Positions 43,719 through 53,241 of a stretch of DNA of 64,000 nt are shown one piece after another (the stretch's first letter is position 1; each line of letters begins with the position of its first letter). The stretch comes from an uncultured Pelagibacteraceae bacterium (lineage in GTDB: Bacteria > Pseudomonadota > Alphaproteobacteria > Pelagibacterales > Pelagibacteraceae), in contig CABZOF010000004.1 in NCBI GenBank assembly GCA_902527215.1, positions 1-64,000 on the forward strand, read 5' to 3'. Under the pieces are notes generated by a model. That model did not search any database, was not told the origin of the DNA, and saw nothing but the letters and a program-made list of their open reading frames with translations. A program made the position numbers and the translations under genes.

Positions 43719-46493
43719 ATGGAGAAAATTAAAAAAAGTGACCATTTTTACTTAATAGATGGTTCGGGATACATTTTTAGAGCATATTATGCCCTCCCTC
43801 CTTTAACTAGAAAAAGTGATGGATTACCAGTTGGTGCTGTCAGCGGTTTTTGCAACATGCTTTTTAAATTATTAGAGGACTCTAAATCAGATGATAATTT
43901 AGAAAAACCAACTCACTTTGCAGTGATATTTGATTCAGCAAGAAAAAATTTTAGAAATGAAATATATTCAGAGTATAAAGGAAATAGATCTGATGCACCT
44001 GACGATCTAATTCCTCAATTTGAATACATCAGGAAATCCGTAAAAGCCTTTAATTTACCTTCAATTGAGTTAATCAATTATGAGGCAGATGATTTAATTG
44101 CAACATATGTAGAAAAAATTTTAGACTTAGGTGCAAAGGTAACAATTGTTTCTTCAGACAAAGATTTAATGCAGCTTTATAAAAAAGGTGTGAGAATTTA
44201 TGACCCAATGAAGAACAAATTTATAAATCAAGACGATGTCCACAATAAATTTGGAGTTACTCCAGAAAAAGTAATAGATGTCCAATCTTTAGCTGGTGAT
44301 AGCACAGATAACGTGCCTGGTGTACCTGGTATAGGAGTTAAAACTGCTGCTGAATTGATAAATCAATATGGAACTTTAGAAAATTTATTAAAAAATGCGT
44401 CAAAAATAAAACAAAATAAAAGAAGAGAAACTTTAATAAATAACAAGGACGATGCAATTATTAGCAAAAAATTAGTTACGTTAAAAAAAAATGTACCTAT
44501 AAAAAATAAAATTGAAGAATTCATACTGAAAAGTGTTGATCAAGACAAGCTTTATTCTTTTTTAAGAGAAATGGAATTTAATAGGTTATTAAGTTCTGCT
44601 ATCTCAAAGTATGGAGACACAAATAACCTTGTAACTAAAGATAATGATAAAAATTCAGAAAAAACAACAGAAATTACGAAAAAAAATTATCAATTAATTA
44701 AAAACGAGAAGGAGATTGAAGATTGGATGAAGCAATCTGAGGAAACAGGTGAATTTGCAATAGATACTGAAACAACTTCGTTAGACCCTCATACAGCAAA
44801 GTTAGTAGGTATTTCAATATCTAACAGTATTGGAAATGCATGTTACATTCCATTAAATCACGTTAGTGGAAACAATCTTGACGAAAAAAAAGTCTTAAGT
44901 ATTTTAAAGAATTATTTAGAAGATGAGAGCATTAAAAAAGTAGGACAAAATATAAAATTTGATTTTATTGTCTTTTATCACCGTGGTATCACCTTGAATT
45001 CCATGGAAGATACTATGCTTATGTCTTACACACTAGATGCTGGAAAAAATAGGCATAATATGGATACCCTTTCAGAGATCCATCTCGGTCATAAAACTAT
45101 TAAATTTAAAGATTTAGTTGGGACGGGAAAAAAACAACTTAATTTTTCTGAAGTTAATATATCTGAAGCTAAAGATTATGCGGCTGAAGATGCAGATATT
45201 ACATTTAGATTGTACAAAATTTTTTTAAAAGCATTAAAAGCAGAGAAATTATTAAACATTTATGAGTTATTTGAAAAACCATTAATTAAAATACTAGCAG
45301 AGATGGAGATAAAAGGTATTAAACTTGATAAATCTTCACTCAACAAACTTTCTTCAAAATTTTCAAATAAAATTGAAAAATTAGAAAAATCTATTTTTAA
45401 GATTTCAAAGAAAACATTTAACATTGGATCAACCAAGCAACTTGGTGAAATAATGTATAACGATTTAAAAATAGCAGCTTTAAAAAAAACAAAAAAAGGA
45501 AGTTTTGCTACTAGTGCTTCAGTTTTAGAAGACCTAGCTTTTAAAGGTTATGAATTTCCAAAACTCATTCTGGAATGGAGACAAATAAGTAAACTTAAAA
45601 ATACTTACTCAGATGCATTACCAGAACATATAAATCAAAATACTAAAAGGGTTCATACATCTTTTTTGTTAGCAGCTACTACAACAGGTAGACTTGCATC
45701 TAGTGATCCAAATTTACAAAATATTCCAATAAAATCAGATGATGGCAAGGATATAAGAAAAGCCTTTGTTTCTGAAAAAAATAATAAATTGATTTCAGCA
45801 GACTACAACCAAGTTGAAATGAGAATTTTGGCAGACCTTGCAGATGTAAAACAGTTGAAAAAGGCGTTTTTAAATAATGAGGATATTCATACTTTGACAG
45901 CTAGTCAGGTTTTTGGAAAAGAAATTAATAAAATTGATTCAGAAACAAGAAGAAAAGCAAAAGCAATCAACTTTGGAATTATTTATGGCATATCGCAATA
46001 TGGTTTAGCTAAACAAATCAATGTTTCTAATAATGAAGCAGAAGAATTTTTAAATTCTTATTTTAAAAAATTTCCAGAAATTAAAGATTATATGAAATCA
46101 ACTGTGAATTTTTGTAGAAAAAGTGGCTATGTAAGTAATATATTTGGAAGAAAAACACATCTCACTGGAATTAACGATAAGAATTTTAATGTGAGAAATT
46201 TTCAAGAGAGGGCTGCGATAAATGCTCCAATTCAAGGGTCAGCATCAGAGATAATGAGATTAGCAATGATCAGGATAAATAAAGAAATCTCCAATAATAA
46301 AAATAATAGTTTAAAAATGTTGTTACAGATACACGATGAGTTAATTTTTGAGGAAAGCTCAAAGGAAACAAAAAAAAGTACTAAATTAATAAAGGATTTG
46401 ATGTTGAGTGTAAAAGATAGTGAACTTCACTCATTTTCAATACCTCTTTTAGTCGATGTGAATATTGGAGAAAATTGGGGCGAACTTCATTGA
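43719..46493 (+). CDS. polA: DNA polymerase I
   Basis: PolA removes RNA primers and fills gaps. The 924-residue protein has all three domains. The 5'-nuclease is ~1-300 (HFYLIDGSGYIFRAYYAL, NYEADDLIATY, DSTDNVPGVPGIG). The 3'-5' exonuclease is ~330-510 with intact acidic residues in FAIDTETTS, NIKFDF and YAAEDAD, so proofreading is probably active. The polymerase follows with ADYNQVEMRILADL, RRKAKAINFGIIYGIS and LQIHDELIFE. Its 50-base divergent spacer with the ABC ATPase gene holds the promoter. Confidence 0.97.
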   Translation: MEKIKKSDHFYLIDGSGYIFRAYYALPPLTRKSDGLPVGAVSGFCNMLFKLLEDSKSDDNLEKPTHFAVIFDSARKNFRNEIYSEYKGNRSDAPDDLIPQFEYIRKSVKAFNLPSIELINYEADDLIATYVEKILDLGAKVTIVSSDKDLMQLYKKGVRIYDPMKNKFINQDDVHNKFGVTPEKVIDVQSLAGDSTDNVPGVPGIGVKTAAELINQYGTLENLLKNASKIKQNKRRETLINNKDDAIISKKLVTLKKNVPIKNKIEEFILKSVDQDKLYSFLREMEFNRLLSSAISKYGDTNNLVTKDNDKNSEKTTEITKKNYQLIKNEKEIEDWMKQSEETGEFAIDTETTSLDPHTAKLVGISISNSIGNACYIPLNHVSGNNLDEKKVLSILKNYLEDESIKKVGQNIKFDFIVFYHRGITLNSMEDTMLMSYTLDAGKNRHNMDTLSEIHLGHKTIKFKDLVGTGKKQLNFSEVNISEAKDYAAEDADITFRLYKIFLKALKAEKLLNIYELFEKPLIKILAEMEIKGIKLDKSSLNKLSSKFSNKIEKLEKSIFKISKKTFNIGSTKQLGEIMYNDLKIAALKKTKKGSFATSASVLEDLAFKGYEFPKLILEWRQISKLKNTYSDALPEHINQNTKRVHTSFLLAATTTGRLASSDPNLQNIPIKSDDGKDIRKAFVSEKNNKLISADYNQVEMRILADLADVKQLKKAFLNNEDIHTLTASQVFGKEINKIDSETRRKAKAINFGIIYGISQYGLAKQINVSNNEAEEFLNSYFKKFPEIKDYMKSTVNFCRKSGYVSNIFGRKTHLTGINDKNFNVRNFQERAAINAPIQGSASEIMRLAMIRINKEISNNKNNSLKMLLQIHDELIFEESSKETKKSTKLIKDLMLSVKDSELHSFSIPLLVDVNIGENWGELH

Positions 46494-46503
46494 AAACAAA
46501 CAA

Positions 46504-46532
46504 TTGCCCTAATCTGAACAATTTAGTATTTT
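46504..46532 (+). promoter_or_regulatory. Candidate promoter for chvI-chvG
   Basis: TTGCCC (46504-46509) and TATTTT (46527-46532) are 17 bases apart in the polA-chvI spacer. Transcription would start near 46539, about five bases before the ATG at 46544, and no Shine-Dalgarno is visible. The hexamers are modest matches. Confidence 0.4.
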
Positions 46533-46543
46533 TATTCTAATTT

Positions 46544-47248
46544 ATGTCACAAACAATTGCGTTAGTAGATGATGATCGAAATCTATTAACATCTGTCCAG
46601 ATGGCTTTAGAAAAGGAAGGTTTTAAAGTTCAAACTTATATTGATGGTGAAAATGCTCTTGTTGGATTATCAAGAACACCGCCAGATCTTGCTGTAATTG
46701 ATATTAAAATGCCAAGAATGGATGGTGAAGAACTTCTAAGGAAACTTAGAAAAAAAACTTCTATGCCGGTTATTTTTTTAACTTCTAAAGATGAAGTAAC
46801 CGACGAGGTTAGTGGTTTAAAACTCGGAGCCGATGATTTTGTTGGTAAAACTGGAGGATTTTCAACCAAAGTTTTAGTTGAAAGAATTAAAGTGCAATTA
46901 AGAAAAAAAGATAAGGACATCAATATAGAAGAAAATAAAAATGTAATTTCTCATGGTAAGTTAAAATTAGATCCTTCCCAACTCGAATGTGAGTGGGATG
47001 GTAAACAATTGCCTGATAAACTTACTACAACAGAATTTAAAATTGTTGAGGAGCTAGCAAAAAGACCAGGAATGATTAAAGAGAGGGCCTTGCTCATGGA
47101 TGTAGCTTATCGAGAAGATACAGATATTGAAGATAGGACTATTGATAGTCATGTTAAAAGAATAAGAAAAAAATTTAAAAAGGTAGACAGTGATTTTTCA
47201 GCAATTGAAACAAGATATGGAAGTGGATATAGATGGAATGTTAAATAA
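46544..47248 (+). CDS. chvI: ChvI-type response regulator (OmpR family)
   Basis: The 234-residue regulator has a receiver (acidic DDD at 9-11, phospho-acceptor Asp53 in VIDIKMPRMDGEE) and a winged-helix domain ending SHVKRIRKKFKK and RYGSGYRWN. The ChvG-ChvI pair responds to acid or envelope stress in alphaproteobacteria. One oddity is that the conserved Lys-Pro of the receiver reads GKTGGFST (Lys102-Thr103 plus about two extra residues) before KVLVERI. chvG follows after five bases. Confidence 0.9.
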   Translation: MSQTIALVDDDRNLLTSVQMALEKEGFKVQTYIDGENALVGLSRTPPDLAVIDIKMPRMDGEELLRKLRKKTSMPVIFLTSKDEVTDEVSGLKLGADDFVGKTGGFSTKVLVERIKVQLRKKDKDINIEENKNVISHGKLKLDPSQLECEWDGKQLPDKLTTTEFKIVEELAKRPGMIKERALLMDVAYREDTDIEDRTIDSHVKRIRKKFKKVDSDFSAIETRYGSGYRWNVK

Positions 47249-47253
47249 TAATT

Positions 47254-48756
47254 ATGGGAAAAATACTAAAAAATCTCTCTATATTACAGAAATTTTTATT
47301 TATTAATCTAATAGTCTTTATATTTATAATAATTATCACGTTCTTTTACTTAGGTGCTATTCAAAAAAATTTGATTAATGAAAAACAAAATAATCATACA
47401 GATATAATTACTCAAACAATATTAAATCTTGAAAAATCAAATGTAAAATTAAATGAATATGGAATAAGCGAATTTTTATTTTCCAAAAAATCCCGATTTC
47501 CTTATTTTGAAAAACTAGATAGAGTAATATTTTTTGACGATAAATTAAATTGGATTGGAGATACAAGATCTATTCCATCATCATTATTACTAATTGAAGA
47601 ATTAACTGAACAATCAAGTGAGAATAATTTTAATAATCAAGAAAATAAAAATGAAACAATTTTCGATGAAGATCTTAATAAATATTATTTATCAGGATCT
47701 GAAAAATCTTTAACTAATTTAAAACAAATCCAAGAACAGTTTTTTGTTTTTAGTATTAAGCGTGTTAATTATTTGAATAATAGTGGCTATATTCTTATAT
47801 CTGAAAACGCCGATAATATAATTGCACAAATTGAAGAGAGAGAGAACTTTATTATTAGAACAGCTCTTGTGGTACTTTTGGTTATCATTATTTTCTCATA
47901 TGTTTTAAATAGATATTTTTTAAAACCTATTAAAAATTTAGTTACTTATACAAAAATCATAAAAGACAAAAGTAACGAAAAAACAGATATAGAAAGGGTT
48001 AAGACAAGAAATGATGAATTAGGAATATTATCAAAATCACTTGATGAAATGACCAGCGAATTAAATAAAAGAATTACTACTGCTGAAAATTATTCAACAG
48101 ACTTACTTCATGAAATTAGAAATCCTCTTGCCTCATTAAAAAGTGCATCTGAGATAATTTCAGAAACAGAGGATAAATCTAAAAGAGAGAAATTAATTAA
48201 TATAGTATCACATGATGTTGAGAGAATAGAAAGATTGATTACTGATTATTCTCAAATGCTGAAAGATGAAGCAGTAATTTCCACAGAAACAATGCAAAAA
48301 ATTGATATAAAGGATATTGCAAAATCTGTAGTTGATGATTTTAACAATATTTATAATTCAAAAAGAAAAATACAAATAAGATTAAAGTCTAATGGATCTG
48401 AAAATTATTTTATACTTGGTATCAACAATAGGATAGAGCAAATTATTGCAAATTTACTTGAAAATTCAATTTCTTTTAGCGATGAGAATCAAGAGATTAT
48501 AGTAGAGGTCAGCAAAGACAAAGAAGGAAAGCCAAGACTTGTCGTAATTGACGAGGGGACTGGTTTTAGTGAGAAGGACACTACTAAAATTTTCAATAGA
48601 TTTTACAGCAATAGACCTCAAAATTTTGGAGAACACTCTGGCTTGGGCTTAAATATAGTGAAAAACTTAGTTGAATTGCATAATGGACAAATCAAAGCTG
48701 AAAATAATAAAGATAAGGGTGCAAAAGTTGAAATAATTTTCCCGGCGACCCAATGA
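47254..48756 (+). CDS. chvG: ChvG-type sensor histidine kinase
   Basis: The 500-residue membrane kinase has a TM segment at ~13-34, a periplasmic sensor ~35-198, a second TM at ~199-220, a HAMP domain, the phospho-acceptor His286 in TDLLHEIRNPLASLKSA and ATPase motifs N (ANLLENSISFS), G1 (VIDEGTGF) and G2 (HSGLGLNIVKNL). It pairs with ChvI. In many alphaproteobacteria the next genes are hprK and PTS components before ahcY; here ahcY follows directly. Confidence 0.9.
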   Translation: MGKILKNLSILQKFLFINLIVFIFIIIITFFYLGAIQKNLINEKQNNHTDIITQTILNLEKSNVKLNEYGISEFLFSKKSRFPYFEKLDRVIFFDDKLNWIGDTRSIPSSLLLIEELTEQSSENNFNNQENKNETIFDEDLNKYYLSGSEKSLTNLKQIQEQFFVFSIKRVNYLNNSGYILISENADNIIAQIEERENFIIRTALVVLLVIIIFSYVLNRYFLKPIKNLVTYTKIIKDKSNEKTDIERVKTRNDELGILSKSLDEMTSELNKRITTAENYSTDLLHEIRNPLASLKSASEIISETEDKSKREKLINIVSHDVERIERLITDYSQMLKDEAVISTETMQKIDIKDIAKSVVDDFNNIYNSKRKIQIRLKSNGSENYFILGINNRIEQIIANLLENSISFSDENQEIIVEVSKDKEGKPRLVVIDEGTGFSEKDTTKIFNRFYSNRPQNFGEHSGLGLNIVKNLVELHNGQIKAENNKDKGAKVEIIFPATQ

Positions 48757-48798
48757 AAAGTTGATTAATATAAATAAAGTTGTTACAAGCCCTACCTT

Positions 48799-50085
48799 AT
48801 GACAGATTATAAAGTAAAAGATATTAACGAAGCAGAATTTGGAAGAAAAGAAATCTCTCTAGCTGAGACTGAAATGCCAGGATTAATGGCGGTAAGAGCC
48901 GAATATAAAGGCAAAAATCCACTTAAAGGTGCAAGAATTTTAGGTTGTCTTCACATGACAATTCAAACGGCAGTTTTGATTGAAACTTTAGTTGATTTGG
49001 GTGCAGAATGTAGATGGTCTTCATGCAATATATTTTCAACACAAGATCATGCAGCAGCAGCAATTGCAAAAGCTGGTATACCAGTATTTGCTTGGAAGGG
49101 TGAGACAGAGGAAGAATACTGGTGGTGTGTTAAACAAACTATTGAGGGTAAAAAAGATTGGATCCCTAACATGATTTTAGATGATGGCGGAGATCTTACT
49201 GCTCTTATGCATAAAGATTATAAAGATTTATTAAAAGGCATAAAAGGTTTAAGTGAAGAAACAACAACGGGGGTTCTAGCACTAAAAAAAATGGAAGAAC
49301 AAGGAGAATTGTTAGTTCCAGCAATTAATGTAAATGACTCAGTTACAAAATCAAAATTTGATAACTTATATGGGTGTAGGGAAAGTTTAGTTGATGGAAT
49401 TAAAAGAGCCACTGATGTAATGATGTCAGGAAAAGTTGCAATCGTTGCAGGCTTTGGTGATGTTGGAAAAGGTAGTGCTGCATCCTTAAGACAAAGTGGA
49501 GCAAGGGTTTTGGTAACTGAAACTGATCCAATTTGTGCATTGCAAGCCGCTATGGAAGGTTACGAAGTGGTTTTAATGGATGAAATGATAGGTCAAGCAG
49601 ATATTGTTGTAACTGCAACTGGAAATAAAGATGTAGTAACAGCAGATCATATGAGAGCTATGAAAGATAGATCTATTCTATGTAATATCGGTCACTTTGA
49701 TAATGAAATACAAGTTGAGGCTCTGAAAAACTATAAATGGGATGAAGTAAAACCCCAAGTTCATGAAATAACATTCCCAGATGACAAAAGATTAATTTTG
49801 TTAGCTGAAGGAAGACTTGTAAATTTAGGTTGTGGAACTGGTCACCCAAGTTTTGTTATGAGTGCATCATTTACTAACCAGGTAATTGCTCAAATTGAGC
49901 TTTGGAATAATTCAGATAACTATGAAAATAAAGTTTATGTGCTTCCTAAACACTTAGATGAAAAGGTTGCAAGACTTCACTTAGATAAAGTTGGTGCAAA
50001 ATTAACACCATTATCTAAAGAGCAAGCTGATTATATAAGTGTAACACCAGAGGGACCATACAAGCCTCATGCTTATCGCTACTAG
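48799..50085 (+). CDS. ahcY: Adenosylhomocysteinase
   Basis: AhcY splits S-adenosylhomocysteine to adenosine and homocysteine, relieving product inhibition of methyltransferases. The 428-residue protein has [25 protein letters not shown], the NAD site [16 protein letters not shown] and the C-terminal [12 protein letters not shown]. It is the shorter form without the ~40-residue insertion of many bacterial enzymes. It precedes tsaE with a 17-base overlap. It complements the SAM-controlled metX-metW operon elsewhere in the window. Confidence 0.97.
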   Translation: MTDYKVKDINEAEFGRKEISLAETEMPGLMAVRAEYKGKNPLKGARILGCLHMTIQTAVLIETLVDLGAECRWSSCNIFSTQDHAAAAIAKAGIPVFAWKGETEEEYWWCVKQTIEGKKDWIPNMILDDGGDLTALMHKDYKDLLKGIKGLSEETTTGVLALKKMEEQGELLVPAINVNDSVTKSKFDNLYGCRESLVDGIKRATDVMMSGKVAIVAGFGDVGKGSAASLRQSGARVLVTETDPICALQAAMEGYEVVLMDEMIGQADIVVTATGNKDVVTADHMRAMKDRSILCNIGHFDNEIQVEALKNYKWDEVKPQVHEITFPDDKRLILLAEGRLVNLGCGTGHPSFVMSASFTNQVIAQIELWNNSDNYENKVYVLPKHLDEKVARLHLDKVGAKLTPLSKEQADYISVTPEGPYKPHAYRY

Positions 50086-50548
50086 AAGTGGCAAAATAAA
50101 TATTTCTAAAGAAAAAGATACTAAACTTGTAGCCGAACGCCTATGTAAGTTCATTAATTTAGGAGATTTCATACTTTTAACTGGTAATCTAGGCGTAGGG
50201 AAAACTACTTTCATTAAATACATTATTAACTCTCTTCAAAGAAAAAACAGACAGGAAATATCGGAAGTTCCTAGTCCTACTTTTAATATTACTAATGAGT
50301 ATCAGATAAAAAAAATTTTAATAAAGCACTACGATTTATATAGAATTAAAAATGAAAAAGAGCTTAATAACTTAGGTATCCAAGAAAATTTAAAAAAACA
50401 AATAACCCTAATTGAGTGGCCCGAAATAGCAAAAAAAATCAAAATAAAAAATAGTATTAGTTTAATATTCAGATATAATCAAAGCTATACTAAACGTTAT
50501 CTTACAATAATTTCTAAAAACAAAAAAATAATTAATGAATTTAAATAA
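50069..50548 (+). CDS. tsaE: tRNA t6A modification ATPase TsaE
   Basis: TsaE is the small P-loop ATPase of the TsaBDE complex that makes t6A37 on ANN-decoding tRNAs. The 159-residue protein has the Walker [14 protein letters not shown] at ~39-51, [13 protein letters not shown] and HYDLYRI, then LIEWPE. The start lies inside the ahcY 3' end, and the gene overlaps the kinase gene downstream by 14 bases. tsaE-amgK-murU order is common in alphaproteobacteria. Confidence 0.94.
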   Translation: MLIATRSGKINISKEKDTKLVAERLCKFINLGDFILLTGNLGVGKTTFIKYIINSLQRKNRQEISEVPSPTFNITNEYQIKKILIKHYDLYRIKNEKELNNLGIQENLKKQITLIEWPEIAKKIKIKNSISLIFRYNQSYTKRYLTIISKNKKIINEFK

Positions 50549-51485
50549 GTTAAAAAAACTAACTGGAGATGCATCATTTAGAAATTTTTATAGAGGAAAA
50601 AAATATATTCTTGTTTATTGTGTAAAAAACAAAAAAAGTAATTTGTTAGAATATGATGCTGTTAATAAAATATTAATTAAAAAAAATATTTTAGCCCCTA
50701 AATTAATATCCCAGAATTACAAAAATAATTATATTGAGATTGAAGATTTTGGTGATTTAACAGTTTTTAAAAAATTTCAAAAAAAAACAGTAAATAAAAA
50801 AATTTATTATAAAAAAATTTTAAATTTATTAATCAAAATGAAAAATATAAAAACTAAGTATCAAAAAACATTTTTGAAAACTAATTATAAAGTGCCAGAC
50901 TATTCATTAAAAAAATTATTAGATGAGTCTAATTTATTCTTAGATTGGTATTTACCAAAATACGTTAAAAGAGGAAAAAATAAGATTTTAAAAATCAAAT
51001 TTAATAAGATATTTAAAAAATTATTAAATAATATCTATTATAAAAATAAAGTTTTTGTACATCGAGATTTTCATATATCTAATTTAATGATTACTAAAAA
51101 AGGTTTAGGGCTGATAGATAGTCAAGATGCTGTCTATGGTAATATTGCATATGATTTAGCTTCTCTTATCGATGATGTTAGGTTTAAAACAGACATAAAG
51201 ACTAAAAATTATATTTTTGATGAATTCATAAAAAAAAATAAACAATTAAATCTTAAAAAGTTCAAAAATGACTTTGAGATCTTATCTGTATTAAGGAATT
51301 TAAAAATAATTGGCATATTTACTAGATTATCTGTAAGAGATAAAAAAAAACAATATCTTAAACTTATACCTTATGCATGGGATTTAATCGATTACAGAAC
51401 TTTGAATAATCCAATATTTAAAGACTTAAATTACCTTTTAAGTAAAAATTTTGATAGAAAAATTAGAAAATCTTATGAAAATTAA
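50535..51485 (+). CDS. amgK: Aminoglycoside-phosphotransferase-fold sugar kinase (AmgK-like)
   Basis: The 316-residue APH-fold kinase has GDASFRNFYR in place of the usual N-lobe loop, the catalytic loop FVHRDFHISNLMI and the metal-binding GLIDSQDAVYG. AmgK phosphorylates N-acetylmuramate or N-acetylglucosamine at the anomeric position for cell-wall recycling. Assignment relies on the fold and on the overlap with a murU-like gene. Composition is extremely Lys/Asn/Ile-rich. Confidence 0.85.
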   Translation: MNLNKLKKLTGDASFRNFYRGKKYILVYCVKNKKSNLLEYDAVNKILIKKNILAPKLISQNYKNNYIEIEDFGDLTVFKKFQKKTVNKKIYYKKILNLLIKMKNIKTKYQKTFLKTNYKVPDYSLKKLLDESNLFLDWYLPKYVKRGKNKILKIKFNKIFKKLLNNIYYKNKVFVHRDFHISNLMITKKGLGLIDSQDAVYGNIAYDLASLIDDVRFKTDIKTKNYIFDEFIKKNKQLNLKKFKNDFEILSVLRNLKIIGIFTRLSVRDKKKQYLKLIPYAWDLIDYRTLNNPIFKDLNYLLSKNFDRKIRKSYEN

Positions 51486-52161
51486 AACTGCCCTAATACT
51501 CTGTGCTGGATTTGGCAAGAGAGTGCAACCGATAACAGACAGTTTACCTAAGCCATTAATAGTTTATAAAAATAAAACCTTATTAGAAAATACAATTAAT
51601 TTTCTTATAAAAATAAAAATCGAAAAAATTAAAATCAATGTTTTTTATTTAAAAGAAAAGATCATTGATTTTATTAATAGTAAAAATTTCCCAATAAATA
51701 TTGAAATTGTTGATGATGGTGAGACAATCTTAGGAACAGGGGGTGGTACTCTAAGTCTTATAAAAAAATCTAATGAGAATGATGTTCTAGTAATTAATCC
51801 AGATACAATTTGGGATGATAGTTATATCAACTCAATTGATAAAATGAAGAAAATTTACTTTGAAAGAAAAATTAAAAACATTTTATTAATTGTAAATAAT
51901 TCGACGTGTTTTGATAAAAGATTTAATGGAGATTTTGAGGTAAAAAATAATGTCCTTCTAAAGGAAAAAATAAACAATTTTAAATATACTGGATGTCAAA
52001 TATTTAATAAGGAATTAATATTACATAAGCAATTAAATTATTTTCCCATATCCGAAATATGGGATGCACTTTTAAGAGAAAGTAAACTTTATGGCTATGA
52101 GCATGAAGGTGAATTTAAGCATTTAACTGATTTTGAAATATACGAAAAATTATTTATTTAG
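51475..52161 (+). CDS. murU: MurNAc-1-phosphate uridylyltransferase (MurU-like)
   Basis: The nucleotidyltransferase has the signature LCAGFGKRVQPITDSLPKPL and the metal-site region VINPDTIWDD with GTGGGTLSL. MurU makes UDP-MurNAc from MurNAc-1-phosphate, by-passing de novo synthesis. I choose the ATG at 51475 (MKIKTALILC, 228 residues); an upstream ATG at 51451 would add eight residues. It overlaps amgK by 11 bases and shares a stop quartet with gpmA. It could also be a sugar-1-phosphate transferase of other specificity. Confidence 0.83.
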   Translation: MKIKTALILCAGFGKRVQPITDSLPKPLIVYKNKTLLENTINFLIKIKIEKIKINVFYLKEKIIDFINSKNFPINIEIVDDGETILGTGGGTLSLIKKSNENDVLVINPDTIWDDSYINSIDKMKKIYFERKIKNILLIVNNSTCFDKRFNGDFEVKNNVLLKEKINNFKYTGCQIFNKELILHKQLNYFPISEIWDALLRESKLYGYEHEGEFKHLTDFEIYEKLFI

Positions 52162-52868
52162 AAAACTAAAAGATCTTTTGCTCTATCTTTATCTAAATAT
52201 CTTGCGTGTTTAATCTTTCCTTTTTCAGTTTCAACCAATAAAGGATTACCAGTTGGTATTTCTAAGCTTGAAATCTTTTCATTATCTAAATTAAATAAGT
52301 ATTTACATAATGATCTAATTGAATTTCCATGAGCTGATACAATAATATTTTCATCTAATTTAGGTTCAATGTTTTTTTTATAAAAAGGTATTACTCTTTC
52401 ATAAGTATTTTTTAATGATTCTGTATCTGGAATTTTATCTTTTGGAATATTTTTATATATATCAATATTCAAAGGATGATAGGGACTTGTTTTTTTTAGA
52501 GGCTCAGGTGGGTTATCCCAGGATCTTCTAAAAGTATGAATTTTTTCTTTTCCATAAAGTTTTTTCATTTCATCTTTATTTAAACCAGTTAACGCTCCGT
52601 AGTGCCTCTCATTTAGTTCCCAAGCATTAGTAACATTTTGATCTTTAATTCTCATAGTATTAAGGATTAAATTTAGTGTTTCGATCGATCTTGTCTGTAA
52701 TGATGTATAAAAATAAGATAATTCAAGGTTTAATTCCTTAATTAATTCACCTGCCTTACAAGCTTCAAGTTTACCCTTGGCAGCTAAACCTACATCTACC
52801 CACCCAGTGAAACGGTTTTCTAGGTTCCATACGCTTTGTCCGTGTCTAACAAGTATTAAATTATTCAT
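52158..52868 (-). CDS. gpmA: 2,3-bisphosphoglycerate-dependent phosphoglycerate mutase
   Basis: GpmA interconverts 3- and 2-phosphoglycerate. The 236-residue protein has the phosphohistidine motif LVRHGQSVWNLENRFTGW, the substrate region ELNERHYGALTGLNK and RRSWDNPPEP, and the second His in SAHGNSIRSL. It is convergent with murU. It is the cofactor-dependent type, of normal length. Confidence 0.96.
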   Translation of the reverse strand: MNNLILVRHGQSVWNLENRFTGWVDVGLAAKGKLEACKAGELIKELNLELSYFYTSLQTRSIETLNLILNTMRIKDQNVTNAWELNERHYGALTGLNKDEMKKLYGKEKIHTFRRSWDNPPEPLKKTSPYHPLNIDIYKNIPKDKIPDTESLKNTYERVIPFYKKNIEPKLDENIIVSAHGNSIRSLCKYLFNLDNEKISSLEIPTGNPLLVETEKGKIKHARYLDKDRAKDLLVF

Positions 52869-52898
52869 AAATTTAACATAAATATAAATTAAATTAGA

Positions 52899-52926
52899 TT
52901 GACATAAAGCTAAATCTTTTTAATTT
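52899..52926 (+). promoter_or_regulatory. Promoter for the zeta-subunit gene
   Basis: A perfect TTGACA (52899-52904) is followed after 16 bases by TAATTT (52921-52926). The predicted start, about seven bases on, coincides with the ATG at 52933, implying a leaderless message. Confidence 0.5.
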
Positions 52927-52932
52927 GTTAAA

Positions 52933-53241
52933 ATGAGTTCATTTGAAGATAGAAAAAAAAGTTTTGAAAAGAAATTTGCTCACGACCAAGAGCTTCAATT
53001 CAAAGTTAGCGCTAGAAGAAACAAATATTTAGGAGAATGGGTTTCTCAGATGCTAAATTTTAATCCAGATCAACAAAAGGAATATATTCAATCTGTCATA
53101 AAAGCAGATTTTGCTGAAGCAGGAGATCAAGACGTTTTTCGAAAAATTAAAGAGGATTTGAAAGAAAAAAATGTGTCAGATGAAGATTTACGAAAAAAAA
53201 TGGATGAACTAAATGAAAAAGCAAAAACTGATTTTAATTAG
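52933..53241 (+). CDS. F1-ATPase inhibitor zeta subunit (DUF1476)
   Basis: The 102-residue, highly charged protein matches DUF1476. This is the alphaproteobacterial zeta subunit that binds F1 and blocks ATP hydrolysis in Paracoccus. It has the N-terminal FEDRKKSFEKKFAHDQE inhibitory helix, KVSARRNKYLGEWVS and the acidic four-helix remainder. The F1 genes lie 33 kb away. It overlaps the secreted nuclease gene downstream by 29 bases. Whether the SAR11 protein actually inhibits is an inference from the family. Confidence 0.88.
   Translation: MSSFEDRKKSFEKKFAHDQELQFKVSARRNKYLGEWVSQMLNFNPDQQKEYIQSVIKADFAEAGDQDVFRKIKEDLKEKNVSDEDLRKKMDELNEKAKTDFN

Noticed and set aside
48757..48798. SAH or SAM riboswitch before ahcY
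   Set aside because: Only 42 bases are available and no aptamer-like pairing is visible.
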